Shown piece after piece: positions 47,801 to 60,100 of a stretch of DNA of 64,000 nt. How positions within the stretch are numbered: position 1 is the stretch's first letter; each line of letters opens with the position of its first letter. The position numbers and the translations under genes were made by a program. Where the stretch lies: positions 18,888,674 to 18,952,673 of the forward strand of contig OZ038322.1 in assembly GCA_964035795.1 (NCBI GenBank), read 5' to 3'. The DNA is from Pterobdella sp. o SKG-2022. Its lineage: Eukaryota > Annelida > Clitellata > Hirudinida > Piscicolidae. Below the pieces are notes generated by a model, which was not told the DNA's origin, searched no databases, and was given only the letters and a program-made list of their open reading frames with translations.

Positions 47801-50800
47801 TTTCTATCTTTTTATGCGAAGACTGGCTACAATACAACCATTTTAAGCTAGAAAGTCTTATAATTTCTGGAACAATTTTTTATGTTTTCAATTCCAGAAG
47901 TGCAGCGTTGATGGTTAGTATGATAGTAAACTATAAGTCATCTAGATATTTTCATTTTCCATAAATTTTACTTTTTTTAACGGTATTATTTCTAAAAATT
48001 ATTCGTTTTTATGAATATTCATTGTTTGAATTATTTTTTGATGAAAACTTTGCATTTCTTCACATGATTTATGACATTGATAAGCTTAAAACATTTTGAT
48101 GTTGAAACTTCAATATTTATACTAAATATTTCATTTTAAGAAAAAATATAAAAAATCCATTTTATAGCTCTTTGCATAAAACAACAATAAAGTAATAAAA
48201 AGTGAATTTATTAAACAGAAGATCCAGTTACATCGTGGTTACAAAAATATTCTGGGGTGGCAAGTGAGTTTGTTATTTCATTTATCACTTGTCAGTTCAT
48301 TAGTTTTATACATGTGTTTCATCATTATATTTTCAAATATAAAAACTTCTCCAGTATTTATATTGGTAATATTTACTTGTTCATGCAGCATGGACAAGAA
48401 GTTTATAGGCTTTTGCCTAGATATTCTTTTTATTTATTTGTGCAGTTTTTAATGCATTAATCTTATCACCCCTTTTTATTACTCCAATAATGTTTTTCGT
48501 TGTTAATGTGCTTTATCTCTAAACTGCTTAAATTTATGACTTGAAAAATCAAAAATAAACTATAGTTGGTGTTTTCATTGTTTTCACAGAGCAGAGACGG
48601 AGCGTGGGTTGTCTCGTAAGCACATCGTCGAAGGTACGTGAACAAAAAACCCCACACGTGCATAAAAACTAAGCTGTGTCTCTTCCCAAAAACATTTAAA
48701 ATGTTATAGCTTTTCGAGCTTAAATATTAATTTCAAAAAAGCTCATTAATTGATTTATATTTATTTTTTAAATCTTTGAAATGTGCATTTTAATTTACGA
48801 TATCATTTAAACCAAAGTCTGTAATTACCTTTCATTAACTGAGACACGGAAAAATGCAGTTTTTATACTTAGTCTGAAAGCAAACAAGAATATAAAACAC
48901 AAAATACATTCAAACCTAAAATATCCAACCACGAAACATTTAATTGAGAATAAATAAAGGATTAGAAAAATTTCCTGCATAAACAGGCCTGAAAGAATCG
49001 CTGGAAAGGTTACAGTTGGAATACGTAGACATAATTCTCGCCAACAAGTCAGATCCTAAAACTCCTATGGAGGGTTAATTAAATTTTTAAAATTTATTTT
49101 CTTTAAACTGTGAGATATAATTAGAAGAATTGAAGAAGGATGAGTAAATTGTGTGTTTCTGTGTCAATGAAATTTTAGTGCAGTTGAAGAAAAAAGTTTT
49201 AGGTTATACAATTAAAGTTTCAATTAAATTTTTGAAATTTTCACCGCTTATTTTAATCAAATATTCAACATATTTTCAAAAAAGAAAATTTAGTTCAACA
49301 ATTTACCTAATAAAACATAATCGCTCTCATTGCTTCAATTTTAAAAGTAAAATTTTAATCATCGTTGAACCGCTTGGCAGAGATAGCCAGAGCATTCACG
49401 CACGTCATCAACCAGGGATGGGCCATGTATTGGGGCACGTCAAGGTGGTCTCCAGCTGAAATAATGGTAGCATTCATCATTTTTTGTGCAAAAATAACTA
49501 TGGTTATATGGATGTCAACTTCAAGAGAGGATAAGAAATCATTTGGTCCGAAAAACTTTGAACGTGATGTCACTATAATTATTCTCGTTATTGTATAGTA
49601 TTTTATCGTGATTTTTGGTAGGTTTGTAGTAATGTAATTTGAAGAGAAACCTTCAAAAATTTTCAAACTGAATTTTGTGGAAAAAAATACTTTTTTAATA
49701 TAAAAAATATTTGCTTTAAAAAAGTAAAAATTTTTAACGCGTGTGTAAATTCCTTCAATGAAGTGTCAAAATTTGAATTTTTTGAGATGAAAATAAACAA
49801 TTTCTTTCAAAAAATCTCAACTTTTCAAAAATTGTATCAAAATAGTTTTTTAAAAAAGAATTTGAAAATAGAAATTTATTCAATCTCTCTTTCATGAACG
49901 ATTACTTTTTTATTTTGAATTTGCAATTCTTCATTGTAACAATTCACAAACCTTAAAAAAGAATAAAAACTTTTTAAGAAAAACTAACGTTTCTTCCCAC
50001 CTATAATAAGAAACTTTTGCAATTGACAACCAACTTCTTCAGGAAGTGTATTCAACATGTCGACAGTTCAACCTCATCCCACCCTCAAGTGAACAGCTCG
50101 AGTACAACTTTTTCAAACGACACTCAGTTGAAGTCCTTATGCCTGAACTCTTTCAAAAAATAGGTTCAAATAAAAAAATATATGTAGAATATTCAAAAAA
50201 ATTTGAATCACAACTAATCACTTGTTTTAAAGTTGAATTTTATTCATACTATTTGATGTGTTGAAATATATTGGAAACAACTTGAAGGACTGGGGCTGAT
50301 GACAACCTCGCCATTGTATGGAGGTTTCCTGACTGGCAAGTACGCCCACTCAGTACCTTACGGCTCCAGGGCCTCTTTGAAGGTTTGTGTTCAGCATTTG
50401 AAGCTTTGAATTACTTCCGTATAACTTATAGGGGTTTTCGTGGTTTCGAGAAAAAGTATTTGGAGAAGAGGGACGATCGAGGCAGTTGTGTTTAAACGAG
50501 TTGTCGTATCTCACCCACCGACTTCAATGCACTCTCACCCAACTCGCCATCGGTTCAATCATAATTTTAACTTAAAAAAAACACTTTTAAGTTTAAAAAC
50601 TTTGAAAGTTGAAATGTTTCAAATATGACTCCGTAGAGTACAAACCCATTAAAAACATCTTCGAAAAATTTTTCTATTTAATCATTTTGTTACTCTGTTT
50701 GAATAATCAAAGCTGAAAAAAAACTAAATAATTGAAGCCTGGTGCTTAAAAAATGAATCGGTGCACTGCGTTGTGTTAGGGGCCACAAGCGCAGAACAAT

Positions 50801-51030
50801 TAGCCGAAGATCTGAAGGCTGTGCAGGTAGGTTCTGGATATTTCACATTTCAAACATTATCACAGATAAAATTTAAAAAAAAACACTTTTTATAGTTTTA
50901 TAAATAAATAATTTTTAAACCCCATCAAAAGTTGGTTTCAAAGTTGACTCGATCTAATATGAATGAAATCAACGATATTTTGGAAACTCAATTCATTGTG
51001 CAGAAAGACGACGTTTCTGATGAAGAATAA
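41803..51030 (+). CDS. Voltage-gated K+ channel beta subunit (aldo-keto reductase fold), 5' partial
   Basis: Fourteen phase-consistent exons: 41803-42024, 42289-42332, 42821-42858, 46415-46494, 47295-47339, 48219-48263, 48590-48633, 48987-49073, 49381-49466, 50043-50163, 50288-50382, 50432-50552, 50738-50826 and 50932-51030. The first encodes an Asn-rich linker ending HKTYR; its acceptor is approximate, and further 5' exon(s) are missing. The core follows Kv-beta closely: [89 protein letters not shown], then [16 protein letters not shown]. The catalytic Asp and Tyr (FDTSEVY), Lys (VVTK) and the Kv-beta-type Asn in place of His (ILAN) are present. Kv-beta subunits bind NADP(H) and the T1 domain of Shaker-type channels in the cytoplasm, coupling redox state to excitability. 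Fly Hyperkinetic and vertebrate KCNAB are the relatives. The C-terminus (QKDDVSDEE) differs from the vertebrate ending. Confidence 0.93.
42859..46414 (+). other. Large third intron of the Kv-beta gene
   Basis: 3.5 kb between the SQISDE and VAEEIV exons, which are contiguous in Kv-beta proteins, so no core exon is missing here. Open frames inside (for example 44547-44783 and the minus-strand 45439-45723) lack splice context and motifs. I see no recognisable element. Confidence 0.6.
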
Positions 51031-52366
51031 GTTTTTACGATTCTTTATTACTATTTGATGTCTTTCATTTTTTTTACTAACGTTTTCAACTAAACAGACT
51101 GTTATTATATTTCAAAAGCTTAATTTTATTTTTTTTCTTTGAGTTTTAAAATAGTTTTTTGAATTAAGTGATTATAAAGATATTTTCGACTCAGATAAAA
51201 TTCAATACTTTTCGTTTTAAAATTTTATTTTTCGTTTATACGTTCACCTCGTTCAATTTCCAGACTTCAATGTTTTTGATACTACCTATAAATACTTCAT
51301 ATTATATAACCGATCAACAATGGAATTAAAACTTGGAAAATGTACAAAAGTAGATTTAATTGCTTGGTTTAAGTCGAAGACAAATGTCATCAGAATTCAA
51401 AGTTCATCAAAAACTCAATGTGATTCTTCCCAAAAGTTGCAAGCCATCACGTTTAAGTAGCTTTTGAATACTCAAATCATTTCTATTAAGTATCAATTTT
51501 TTGAATCCCACATTAAAAAGACGAAGAAATACTTGAAGTCTTTTGTTTTAAAATCTTATCGGTGTCTCGTTAGTTTTTATTCAGCTTCATTCAAAAACTT
51601 ACAAAATATGTTTTCATTCGAATAATATTTATATGGACCAAGTCATTCCATCTTGTCTCAAATTTTATTTTAAATCTTTTTCACTCAAACATTTATATAA
51701 AGTTTTAAAATTAACTTAATTCATGCATTAGTCTATATTTTCCACCATCCACGTGTCAATATTTTACGTGCTAATTTAATTTTTTTTTATTTCTCATGCG
51801 TTTTAAAACCAATGTCATAAAGTATCTCAAGCTTTGACCCCTATTAGCCGATTTGTCTAGCAAATCATGCAGTTATCTAGGCGCCTTTATTCATCCTTGA
51901 GCACTCATAAATCAAACTATCATTTGCACTATCGCTCACGTTTAAAGGTTTTTTCCCCTTCGAATTTATTATTTATATCTTTGAAACATAGCACGTTTCA
52001 TTGAATTCCAAGAAAGTTTTTTCAATTTAATAATGTATATTTCAAAAATAAACATTAAAAATAACGTTCAACTATTGCACTCATTCTTATATACACACCT
52101 TCCTACAATTTGATCATTTCAATGTTTTTAACCAATAAATTTTTTTTAAAAAGATTAACTTCAAAAAAATGGAATGAAAAGATAAAATAAATCTATAATA
52201 TCATTTGAATGGACATTGATGCAGGCTTATGGACATGTAAGACATTAGAGTGGTACAAATATTTCAAAACACTCATTTCAGGTAAAACATCAAACGTCAC
52301 TTTTGAACATGCAAAATCTTGAAAATCTTCATGAAATCGATATATTTCCAATATTATAGAATATTG
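51031..52366. other. Convergent 3' region
   Basis: This holds the 3' UTRs of the Kv-beta gene (+) and the 892-aa gene (-), very AT-rich. I see no further gene or repeat in it. Confidence 0.5.
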
Positions 52367-55045
52367 TTAAGACTGTGGCTTAGATACCTTCGCAGGGATT
52401 TCTGACGCGTCATCCAGGTTCGCATTGAACGCTTTCTTTTTTCCTGCTCTTTTTTCATTTCTTTCTTCGTTATCTGTTGTATGATCGTTGTTCTTGTTTG
52501 ATTTTTTTTTGAAGTATGACAAATCTACACAAACTGGTTTGAGTACTTTCAAAACTTTTAACGATTCGCTTCCTTCGATCTTTAAAACTTTGGCGTTGTC
52601 ACTGTTTTCGGTGTTAGTATCATGGTTCGTCGATGAGTTTTTTGATTTTTGTTCAATGTTGCCTTCTAATGTTTTTGACAATGTTTTAGTAGCGTTATTT
52701 TGTAATGTGTTCTTAGTTTTTGGTATTACGTTTGAGTCGTTAGAGGTGGAAGTTGTGGTAGGAAAGGAAAGTGGAGCGGGTGAAGAAAGGGATGTTTTGA
52801 TGGCGGTCTTCGAGGTGCTTGCAGTGCTGGTGGATTTTGTCACACTGTTGCTACTCAAACTTGTAGCGTTTCGTATGTTACTTAACTTTTCGAAGTTCAG
52901 TCTATATGGTATTTTAGGAGGTGCAATTACTTTGATGATTACGTTTTCATTTTTTTCTTTTTTCATAACTTGAATAGATGTATTGTGGGTGGAAAACTGA
53001 TTGTTGCGATGCGGTGGCCTTATGAGAGTGTTTGAAGAATTTGAAGAAAAATAATTTGAACTTGAAAAATTTGTTTTTTGCTCAATTGAACTTTCATTAA
53101 AATGAGGAGAAGATGACGAAGAGTGGTCAGTGTCTCCAGGCAAGAAACCCGACCACGACTTTTTAGGTCTTCCTCGGGCTCTTATTGCCTGATCACTCGT
53201 TTCTTTTTTCACCTCCGAAACCTGATCTTCTTCATTTTGTTGGCTGTTGAGCGGAGTAATGTAAGAGTTTTGATTGGCAGGCGGAAGAAAAGTTGTTTGT
53301 GAAGCAGTCAAGCCATCAATGTCAGTTATTTCAATGCCAATCTCGAAATGGTTCAGCCAATCTCGAAACTTGGCTGTGGGAAAAGATATTGGTTTGCACA
53401 TTACTTCATGAAAATACCGTTCTTTTTCAAAACCAACAAACGGTAATTGAACACCTGTTGAACAAGATGAAACACATGTTTTTACTTCATTTTCCACGAT
53501 CAAAAAATCCATGTATTTGCATATAGCATCATTTACGCTGTTGGGACGTTTGGAGAGGTCTAACGCAAGGTGTTTGTTAGCAAGCTTTTTGATGCTGTTC
53601 CCAATTCTTGTGCTTGTTGAATAGAACTTTTTGTCATCTTGGCCATTTCTTTTCCCATTCCAAACTGTTTTGCTTTCATCTGGCTTCCAAAAAAAGTTTT
53701 GGTAGCTTTGTGCTGTGTTTTGAAAATGCATGGATGCATCATTGTTAGGGTCATTATTGTTTTGGAGATTGTTGAAAGAATTTTTATTAGTAAAATCATT
53801 TTTATCATGGATTAAAATATCTTTATTATCATCAAAATTGTTACTGTTATTATTATTATAAATACTTAAATTGTTGGCGGAAACTTGCAAATTATTTTGG
53901 AATAGTGACTTGCTATTTGGATCCTGCCTTATGAATTTTATCGACGGATGACCAGTGCTGTTCGTCTTGTTAGTATTTCTAATGATATTATTTGAACTAT
54001 TATCATTTAAAACATTTCTGTTTTTGTTGAATTGTTTGTTATAAATAAAGCCATCCCCCTCATTGCTACCGTTATTGTAGTCGCTGAAAGATTCATTTGA
54101 AACAAAAAGAGAATTATTGTTGAGAGGGTGATTGTTAGAAAGAGAAATGTTGGCATCTTGATACGATGATAAAAGGGCATCTCTTGCTGATTTTTCATTA
54201 GCATATTGAGTATTTTCTAAAAGCGTGTAACTTTTTAGAGGTTGTTGGTCAGAAGATGGATCATTCTGATAATTTAAATTTGAAAGAAACGATGTAGCTT
54301 GTTGAGTTTCTTGTTGATAATCTAAATAAGCATCTTTTGATAAACCGTTATCTTGAAAAGAATGGTTTTCGAGACCATCCGATGGAAATGGTTGAATAGA
54401 TGGTTGTGAAACGAAATTTTCTGAACTTAGTTGATGTATAAGAGGGTTGTTTTGGTCGTAAAGTGAAGCTGTTTGATTTATTGAAAGAAGATTATCGTTG
54501 AGTTCATTTTGTGAAATTATATTTATACCATCGTCTTTATTCATACTTCCTTTTTCTGTATCCATGTATACTGAAGTCATAAAATTGCATAGAGACTCAT
54601 GACTGCTGAAATTGTTTGGGTTTGTCCAAGCTGAGTCGAAAATGCTTTGTAATTTTGATATATCGTCGGTTGGGTCGCTACTATTTTGTAACAAACGTGA
54701 TACTTCGTAAAAATTTAAATTATTGTTGTTATTAGTATTCAGGTCAAGGTTATTTGAAGAATTAGGATCAAAATAAACGTTCATATCTTTTAAATCCATG
54801 CAATTGATGTCTGAGAGATCTTTAGATAAAGTCTGTGGTTTCAAAACATTTGAAATTATGTTATATTCTGAGTTATTAGCTAATATATTAGAATCGATAG
54901 GGGAATCCATCGATTTCCATGGTAAGTTCATCTCTGAACCATGTATTGGAGAAAAAGTACGTATTACATCGTTGATACTAAGATTTTGTTTGTTAATTAA
55001 ATTGGTGTATGATGACGATTGGTTCATCTTTAAAATTTGTTGCAT
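52367..55045 (-). CDS. Asn-rich AT-hook protein, single exon
   Basis: An uninterrupted minus-strand frame of 892 aa. The N-terminal half (about 1-450) is Asn/Ser-rich low complexity, partly reflecting base composition. A compact, better-ordered segment at about 480-580 contains IKKLANKHLALDLSKRP, NDAICKYMDFLIVENEVK, FEKERYFHEVMC and FRDWLNHFEIGIEITD, with three cysteines. An AT-hook core (ARGRPKKSW) follows near residue 624, then a Ser/Thr/Lys-rich tail with basic clusters and a possible nuclear localisation signal (RAGKKKAF) near the end. This points to a nuclear DNA- or chromatin-associated protein, but I do not recognise the ordered core. The start could be Met1 or Met7; nothing decides between them. 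An antisense frame at 52488-52973 is its shadow. Confidence 0.8.
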   Translation of the reverse strand: MQQILKMNQSSSYTNLINKQNLSINDVIRTFSPIHGSEMNLPWKSMDSPIDSNILANNSEYNIISNVLKPQTLSKDLSDINCMDLKDMNVYFDPNSSNNLDLNTNNNNNLNFYEVSRLLQNSSDPTDDISKLQSIFDSAWTNPNNFSSHESLCNFMTSVYMDTEKGSMNKDDGINIISQNELNDNLLSINQTASLYDQNNPLIHQLSSENFVSQPSIQPFPSDGLENHSFQDNGLSKDAYLDYQQETQQATSFLSNLNYQNDPSSDQQPLKSYTLLENTQYANEKSARDALLSSYQDANISLSNNHPLNNNSLFVSNESFSDYNNGSNEGDGFIYNKQFNKNRNVLNDNSSNNIIRNTNKTNSTGHPSIKFIRQDPNSKSLFQNNLQVSANNLSIYNNNNSNNFDDNKDILIHDKNDFTNKNSFNNLQNNNDPNNDASMHFQNTAQSYQNFFWKPDESKTVWNGKRNGQDDKKFYSTSTRIGNSIKKLANKHLALDLSKRPNSVNDAICKYMDFLIVENEVKTCVSSCSTGVQLPFVGFEKERYFHEVMCKPISFPTAKFRDWLNHFEIGIEITDIDGLTASQTTFLPPANQNSYITPLNSQQNEEDQVSEVKKETSDQAIRARGRPKKSWSGFLPGDTDHSSSSSPHFNESSIEQKTNFSSSNYFSSNSSNTLIRPPHRNNQFSTHNTSIQVMKKEKNENVIIKVIAPPKIPYRLNFEKLSNIRNATSLSSNSVTKSTSTASTSKTAIKTSLSSPAPLSFPTTTSTSNDSNVIPKTKNTLQNNATKTLSKTLEGNIEQKSKNSSTNHDTNTENSDNAKVLKIEGSESLKVLKVLKPVCVDLSYFKKKSNKNNDHTTDNEERNEKRAGKKKAFNANLDDASEIPAKVSKPQS

Positions 55046-55748
55046 AGCATTGAATCAGTGTAATTGACATTTAAATGCGTTGACGTTCAAATCGTTTTGC
55101 ATTTATCACTGTTCAAATGTTCGATGAAAACTTTGAATGTAATTTTAAAATTATAACCAGAATTTTCTAATAAAATTAGCCTTCTTTTAGATAATATTTT
55201 AATCAAAAACCTAGTGATTGAATATTTTAATTTAATGTCAACTAATAATTTGTTTATAATTTATTATTGAACGTTTTTTGTTGTTATGTTTCATTTTTAT
55301 GCTAGCAATAAAAATATCTTACAAATGATGATTTTTTAATAAATCTTTTAATAATCTAAAGAGGCACAGACGAAAATAAAACATTTAAAAAACCTACGTC
55401 GTTACGAAGATACTAAATACAATAGAAATTCGTTAAAGACAAAATATAAATATTTTAATTAAAAAATTACTTTCAAAAATGATTTTTTTTATTTCAATTA
55501 AAAGTTCAGTTTATTTTTAAATATTCACCTTTATAAAACACAGGTGTGAAAAACTAATTCCCAGTATAACTTTTTAGACATCTTTTTTCGCTAAAGTTTT
55601 ATGATAAGGCTAAACTTATCGAAAATTAGAGTTATTTATTTTGTTCAATAAATTTACTAACATTTTTTTATAAATTGACGTAAAAAATTGTCAAATAATT
55701 CCCAGTATACCTAGATAAATTAACAAAAAGAAAAATATTCTTAGAATT
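55046..55748. other. Divergent intergenic region
   Basis: About 700 bp between two divergently transcribed genes (892-aa gene on minus, small Cys-rich gene on plus), so it should carry both promoters. Very AT-rich; no distinct motif stands out. Confidence 0.5.
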
Positions 55749-56463
55749 ATGGAATTACTTATAGTTTTATCAATGTTTTTTGTTGTTACTTTTACTGAAA
55801 CAACACAAAATCAAAAAATTGAAGAAGTTGAAATAGTGAGCATTCCAACTACAGTAACTGCAAAGACAACCACGACTACAGAATTTGCAGTAATTGAATC
55901 AGGCAAAAGATCATCAATAGCCGAAATTAAAAGATATTTTGAAAAAACAGGCACAAGTTAATGTTTAAATTTTCTAGATTTAGCTTTCAAATAGCTTTAA
56001 ACTTGAATTTCATTGATTATTTCTGAGTAATAACACAGAATATCAATTATTCACTATACAGTTACAACTCTCATACATTGGGCGTTTCATTAATAAAAAT
56101 TTTTCTATAAGCCAAATAAATCAAAGTTGGTGTTTTATATCTAAAACTATATAAAATTTTACTTTTTCAGCATGCTGTCACGTACAAACAGCCTGCGGAG
56201 CCTGCAGAAACTACAATGAAGCAAACGGCATTCAATATTGTTGTCCAGGCTGCAGAGGCGTTACTATGATGAGCAATCTCATTTGCACATGTTATGCCGC
56301 AAGCCCTTTCAATGCCAGTTTAGTTAATTGCAAAGTTAACAGCTCAGAGATCGTTGGGGGATACAAGGTTTACAGGCCTAGCTACTACCCAAACTCTTCC
56401 CCCATTTTTACTTTTAACATTTCATTTTTTATCTTGATTTATATTTTGTACAACACATTTTGA
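55749..56463 (+). CDS. Small secreted cysteine-rich protein, probably GPI- or membrane-anchored
   Basis: Two exons (55749-55956 and 56171-56463) join in phase 1 to give 166 aa. Residues 1-16 are a signal peptide (MELLIVLSMFFVVTFT), followed by a Thr-rich linker (VTAKTTTTTEF). The second exon carries ten cysteines at about 71, 72, 78, 81, 93, 94, 97, 108, 110 and 123 (TCCHVQTACGACR, YCCPGCRG, ICTCYA). It ends in a hydrophobic tail (FTFNISFFILIYILYNTF) without a basic cytoplasmic part, as in GPI-anchor signals. The Cys pattern resembles small disulfide-rich extracellular domains in general; I cannot match a named family. There are potential N-glycosylation sites at NAS and NSS. Confidence 0.75.
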
Positions 56464-57102
56464 CAAGTTTTTACTTTTAAAAAATTTTGGACTTTATTGA
56501 TAGATTATTATCTTGATCAAACATTACATATCTTCAAGTACATACACTAACAAATAAGGTTGAAAACGTAGAAATTTGATAATAATCTTCACCTAGGTAA
56601 ACTTGGCTTGGCGTAACTTTTGCAAAAAGATAATATATTCGAATGTACTTACAAAATGAATGAGAAAGTTTAGCTTAACGGATGAAATATTAAAATATAG
56701 CAACAATAATACTGAAAACACTTGAAAAGACGTGGAATAAACTATCCAAAGCAGAAAAAATTCAACTTATTACACGATAGAATCTTAAGAGCGCAAATAA
56801 ACTAATATGGAATAGCTTAATTTAAGTTGAAAAATTAAATTATTTATATATCTAAATACTTATTGGTGTATAAAAAGTTAAGTGTATTTTAAAAAATTTC
56901 TTGATAAAAACTACAAAAATTTCTACTAGTAATCAGGTGATAAAATAGAAAAGAAAAATGGCATTATATACATTTAAATAGGAAACATCATGAAAAGACT
57001 CTTGAATACATCAAAATAGCATCATTAACACATGCGTATACAAAATACTTGAAGAGATTAAAAAACTAACAATCTTAGAGAATCATTGAAATACAATTAT
57101 AA
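56464..57102. other. Convergent 3' region
   Basis: 3' flanks of the small Cys-rich gene (+) and the L1-type adhesion gene (-). AT-rich; I see no gene in it. Confidence 0.5.
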
Positions 57103-60100
57103 CTAATTACTACGATTATCGTGGGAGTCTGGTTCTTCTTCCTCATCCTCTTCAACGCTATTTAATGTATGTTTGCTGCCATATACCTCTCTGAAAAAAA
57201 TATTTATAATCAGTTCATATATCTTTTCAATATTAAGGTGTTGGGGTCAACCGAAGGTGGTCTGTTGGAAATTTTAGCAGTTAATTTTTATTTTGAAAAA
57301 TATTTTTTCTTCAAACAATTACAAAATTTCATTTTAAAATTCAATAAACTAGGTTTGAAAACAATAATATTTTATAAAACCGAAATAAAGCACAAAAAGT
57401 GCTGTAAAAAACAAGCTGAAAATATTTCTCTTAAAAATGATGTAAAAATATAATTATTACAATGTATATAGCATTATAAATAGAATGAGTGTTTAAACAA
57501 CGCTTGATGGCTCAATTAAGTTAATAATCATCAAAAGGATGTGTTAAATAGTTTAAAAATTATCCTCAAATTCTGATTCCAAAACATGTAATACTCTAAA
57601 AGAAATTTTTTAATTTAAAGCCTTCGTTATGTTTAAATCTGAAGACAAGTTCAATTTTGAAAAAAATTAGTAAGCCAGTGACAGTTTTAACGCTAAAAAT
57701 CTTCCGTTTCTTTATTGACTTTTTTTACATCATCGTTATTCTGTTTATACTCTATTTTTCTCATCAGTGGGTAAAGTTTCCTTTCAACAAGTTGAACTTT
57801 CCCCAATCTTTCCTCGGCAACTCTTCCATAGCTTTGGTCTACTGGGTTTCTCATCTTTTTAGATTACCAATTTTGAAAAAGGTGGTTTTGAAAATTTTTA
57901 TTAACGAAGTAAATCAAAGCCACATTAAGCAATTTTCTTATTCATCGAATGATTAAGTGCCCTGATTCTTCATCTCACTCACGCATAAAAAGCTTTGTAT
58001 TTAATTTCTTGAGTCTTGCCATCACTAGTGCTTCGCAATCTCCAGTTGTCAAAAATAGTTTTTAAAACCAGAGTATTTATTTATGTTCCATTTAACCACA
58101 GAAGAATAAAAACTTTCGTAAACAGTATCGATACTCATTAAAGACTTTAAAGCATTTTCGCGTTCAAATAATAAATTCAAAAACAAAAAGCTATTACATA
58201 TTCATATTTTTATATATTAATAATATTCGAAAAATAACTTAAATACAAAAAACATTGCTACTAAGGCATACTTCCTAGTGTAGTCAGCAAATTGGGAGTC
58301 CTTCAACTCTTTTACTGGGTCGTTGCCGTTCATTCTCTCGTGCAAATCAACTGATTTTCAATATATATGTATATATAGATATATATATATATAACGACAC
58401 ATGATGAGTAAAATGTATTAATATAAATGGAAGAACTAAATAGTATCGGAAAATCGTAAGTTTGAAAAAAAGAATGCTTTATATAGAATACGAAGAAATA
58501 GCTGCGATAACTATTCGATAATATAATAAATCTCGATACCAACACTTCAGCAAGTTAACCAAGATTTAAAATCATGACATCCCTCATTCATTATTATTAC
58601 TCTAAATTATGGTTTGCAGGTTAAATAATTAATTCACATGAAACACTATTGTGAAAGTCCCAAATTCAAACCACCAAATGATGTGTGTGATTTGGAATCA
58701 ATAACATGCAAATATATTTAATATTCTAAAAGCTATGAAACATTCAATACCATAGTATGTGAATTCCTTGTTATAATATGAGTAGAGGCAGCAAGCGACG
58801 AGGAGAAGGACCAAGACGAACAATATGATTAAGAACAATAACACAACCCACCATATCCTGCTCGTCATGGCCATCGCTGTAGTCAAATATTCATTTATGA
58901 TGGTGTTTTCAAGTTTAAAATATATTTAAATGCGCAATTCATAAATTTTTACCAACATCATCATAATAAATATGAATTGTTCATATGTAGCTGAGAAAAA
59001 TTACGAAAAGAAGCCATGAATATAAACACCCTTTTACAAACCTGCATTATCAAATCTCACAGCAACATGCACTTTTACACTCGAAGTGGAATAACCGTTA
59101 TCAGCATAACATTCGTAGATTCCTTAAAATGCACATATCAATAAATCAATAATACTTATCAATAATATACTATATACTTATCAACATCAATTTAAAAATC
59201 AGATGTATGTTTTTTGGTTGGAAATCTATAAAAATTTGTCCCAGTTAATAACTTGATTTAATGAGTTATAATCTAGAGCGAGTAATTTGGACCCTGTTAC
59301 TGGGACATGTACCGCAGTATAATATAACATAAATATATAATATTATTCATATGTCCAAATAAACATGAAATTATATAAATAAGGTTATAATCTTATACAC
59401 CTTTATAAAAGTTCCAATTTCTTTCTGAATCCTCACCAACTGACAATTTTAAATAACTTCCTTCAAGATACAAGCCCTGATGAATCATTTGAAAAAATAT
59501 ATCATATATATGGGGTAAAAGACCGCTGTTTCTAATAGGATAATCTAAAGTTGTATATTTCTTAATGCTGATAACCTCACCGTGATTGAAAGAAAAACTC
59601 TAACGGTGGTTAATGAGTATGTAAGATAAAATAAACTATATCGTCATACTTCTCCATCATTTTTCAAAGGTACTGGGCCAAAATCATCTTCAAGACGCCT
59701 CCAAACGACAGTTGTGGGCGTCAAAACATCTTGACTTACAGAGCAATTCCATTCTGCCCATCCCTCACTGCTCGCTGTATCAAACTCAACAAGCTGCGCA
59801 TTATCGACTGTTACTATGGTTCTTTCTAGTAGGGTGTTTAGATTTGAAAATCCTTAAATTTGTTATTTGAAGAGTCTATATCAAGAATTTAAATATGTCT
59901 TATAAAAATTTCATTTAAAATCGAGCTTACATAAATATTTAGTGCATAAAACCTGTGAGATATCGTTGGATATCATGAAAATAATAGCTATAAAAATCCT
60001 CAAGTTCAATTATGAAGATTAAAAATCTCAAAAAACCCTGTCAGAAATGTTGAAAATTCTTAAAATATGATCACTACTGGTTATGTGAGCTATACAAGGA

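Noticed and set aside
49355..49666. 103-codon minus-strand frame
   Set aside because: Antisense to the Kv-beta exon at 49381-49466, whose plus-strand reading matches the family.
52488..52973. 161-codon plus-strand frame
   Set aside because: Antisense shadow of the 892-aa minus-strand gene, hydrophobic because it complements a Lys/Ser-rich tail.
58877..59041. Hidden fibronectin-III exons before the membrane span
   Set aside because: The intron is about 165 bp and has no open segment of suitable size or pattern.
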